Shown: positions 62,916 to 64,000 of the stretch, one piece after another
How positions within the stretch are numbered: the first letter of the stretch is position 1
Layout: each line of letters begins with the position of its first letter
NCBI RefSeq assembly: GCF_016908975.1
Contig: NZ_JAFBEX010000016.1
Coordinates: forward strand, 1 to 64,000
Direction of reading: 5' to 3'
DNA: 64,000 nt
Source: Neobacillus cucumis
Lineage (GTDB): Bacteria > Bacillota > Bacilli > Bacillales > Cytobacillaceae
The notes under the pieces: generated by a model
Told to the model about the DNA's origin: nothing
Seen by the model: only the letters and a program-made list of their open reading frames with translations
Database searches by the model: none
Translations under genes and position numbers: made by a program

Positions 62916-64000
62916 TTAGTTGTTTACAGGAGACTTGAATCCTGTTCTATGACAATATTGACAATAAACATCTGTTGCTGCTTTTGGAGTCGTTGAACCT
63001 TCCACTGGCTTTTGATTATCATGGCAGACAAAGCATTCAGATTTTTGCTCAGCTGTTTTTGCTTTACTAGCGTGGGCGGTTAACCATTGATCACTACTTA
63101 CGTGACCAGCAGGACGGTCCGAGTGACATGCACTACAGAATTTATTAATACGTGCTTGTTCTTTTACAACTGTTAGGTTTGGAACATATTTTATTTTGGT
63201 TTTCATCTTAAGTAGTGACATAATATCTTCTTTTGGAATTTCTCTTACCCACTTGGAATCTTGGTGACAGTTCACACACTTATCTAATTGTTGGATAGCT
63301 GTGGTGCCATGATTTCTATTCCAACCTTCCACTTTATGACTCTTAGGTACCTTAATCTTCTTATGACAGGTTTCGCATGACATGGATACCTTAACGTCTT
63401 TTTGCTCCTTGCCAATTGCTTGAAGAATAATATCTTGTGTTTTTTGATCGTGCTCAGCTAATGTTGCTGCATCCGTTTTTTCTGTTTCTGTGGAAGCCGT
63501 TGTATTAGTTGACGTAGTTGATGCAGTTGTTGCTTTAGCTGCTGATTCATTTTGATTTTCTTCTACTTTTTTCTCAGTCTCTTCAGCATTCGCCGGTACG
63601 CTGTAGGCTGGGTCTTTCCAAGGTTTTACACCGTTATTTACCTGATCATGACAGTTAATACAAGTTCCCATATTAGGTCTCAAGTATTTTTCTTCCATTA
63701 ATTTCTCAGCACTTTCCTTTGTCCAATCTCCGCGAACTTCTTCAATATTAATTCCGCGAGAGGCCATTTTCGCGTGGACAACACCTGAGTGACAAGTAAT
63801 ACAAGGTATTCCTTCTTCGATATGACCTTTATGGTTAACTTTTAGGTCACCCGAAGCAGTAACCAGACGATTTTTAGAGTGGCATTGCAAACAGTTTTGA
63901 CTGGAAACTGCTTCTTCTTCTGTTTGTACAATTTGTTTTGGTACTCCTGTAACGTGGTAATAAACTTCTTTCAAGGACTTCACTTTATGTGTCAGCATAT
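62916..64000 (-). CDS. Multiheme c-type cytochrome, NapC/NirT-like, 5' end beyond the window
   Basis: The frame is open to the window edge. The first visible residues MLTHKVKSLKEVYYHVTG resemble the middle of a NapC N-terminal domain, so the Met at 63998 is probably internal and no ribosome binding site is visible. Eight CXXCH motifs are seen: CLQCH, CITCH, CINCH, CETCH, CVNCH, CSACH, CFVCH, CQYCH. A Thr/Ala/Ser/Glu-rich linker (about 155-190) divides two heme modules. With the 12-heme partner it likely forms a quinol-oxidising pair. Confidence 0.87.
   Translation of the reverse strand, partial: MLTHKVKSLKEVYYHVTGVPKQIVQTEEEAVSSQNCLQCHSKNRLVTASGDLKVNHKGHIEEGIPCITCHSGVVHAKMASRGINIEEVRGDWTKESAEKLMEEKYLRPNMGTCINCHDQVNNGVKPWKDPAYSVPANAEETEKKVEENQNESAAKATTASTTSTNTTASTETEKTDAATLAEHDQKTQDIILQAIGKEQKDVKVSMSCETCHKKIKVPKSHKVEGWNRNHGTTAIQQLDKCVNCHQDSKWVREIPKEDIMSLLKMKTKIKYVPNLTVVKEQARINKFCSACHSDRPAGHVSSDQWLTAHASKAKTAEQKSECFVCHDNQKPVEGSTTPKAATDVYCQYCHRTGFKSPVNN

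Noticed and set aside
55797..64000. Standard nrfHA nitrite reductase locus
   Set aside because: No NrfA-type catalytic heme motif (CXXCK) or pentaheme catalytic protein is visible; the NHL and TPR proteins and many-heme secreted proteins point elsewhere.

Overview
The window reads as chromosome from a spore-forming, low-GC member of the Bacillaceae, most like Neobacillus or a close relative. The support is a GerA-type germination operon, B. subtilis-like iol genes, a minJ-ctpB-ftsX-ftsE-cccB-yvjA-prfB block in B. subtilis order, YhfH-type small proteins, and AGGAGG-type ribosome binding sites. Genus is inference; no rRNA or tRNA gene was seen.

Layout. 0-7 kb: the end of a possible transposase, an AraC-type response regulator, then hutH, an amino-acid permease and a catabolic glutamate dehydrogenase (amino-acid use). 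7-11 kb: a three-gene germinant receptor operon. 11-22.3 kb: a minus-strand myo-inositol catabolic set (iolA-B-C-D-J, iolH, a tautomerase, and two tandem IolR-like repressors) with 11-bp tandem operator arrays. 22.5-25.7 kb: decayed fragments, a HAD protein and a Gfo/Idh/MocA dehydrogenase.

25.7-42 kb is the most unusual part. Four minus-strand transcription units share a nearly invariant 45-46 bp upstream element that abuts a -35 box, followed by a 17-bp spacer and a -10 box. A fifth, partial copy precedes an AraC/cupin regulator gene. The units are: acsA-adk-Gfo/Idh; a PhyH dioxygenase, a CxxH/CxxC protein, five tandem YhfH-like zinc ribbons and an MFS transporter; a ROK kinase and a 57-aa protein; and a ribose-type ABC importer, a second PhyH dioxygenase and another small zinc ribbon. 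I infer one AraC-controlled regulon for import and oxidative breakdown of an unknown sugar-like or polyol-like compound. An acsA 3' remnant sits between one of these promoters and the ROK gene.

42-56 kb: a Cof phosphatase, a gene-poor stretch with remnants, then the conserved cell-division/envelope block (MinJ, CtpB, an M23 hydrolase with coiled coil, FtsX, FtsE, cytochrome c-551, YvjA, RF2 with its programmed +1 frameshift) and a SEC-C/TPR protein. Several dispersed and tandem non-coding repeats lie here.

56-64 kb: a minus-strand run of secreted or membrane-anchored multiheme c-type cytochromes (34 CXXCH motifs over four proteins, one counted in a shifted frame) with an anchored TPR protein and an NHL beta-propeller protein. 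This suggests an envelope electron-transfer conduit, which is rare in Bacillaceae. One cytochrome has an apparent one-base deletion near its 3' end, and the last gene runs off the window edge.
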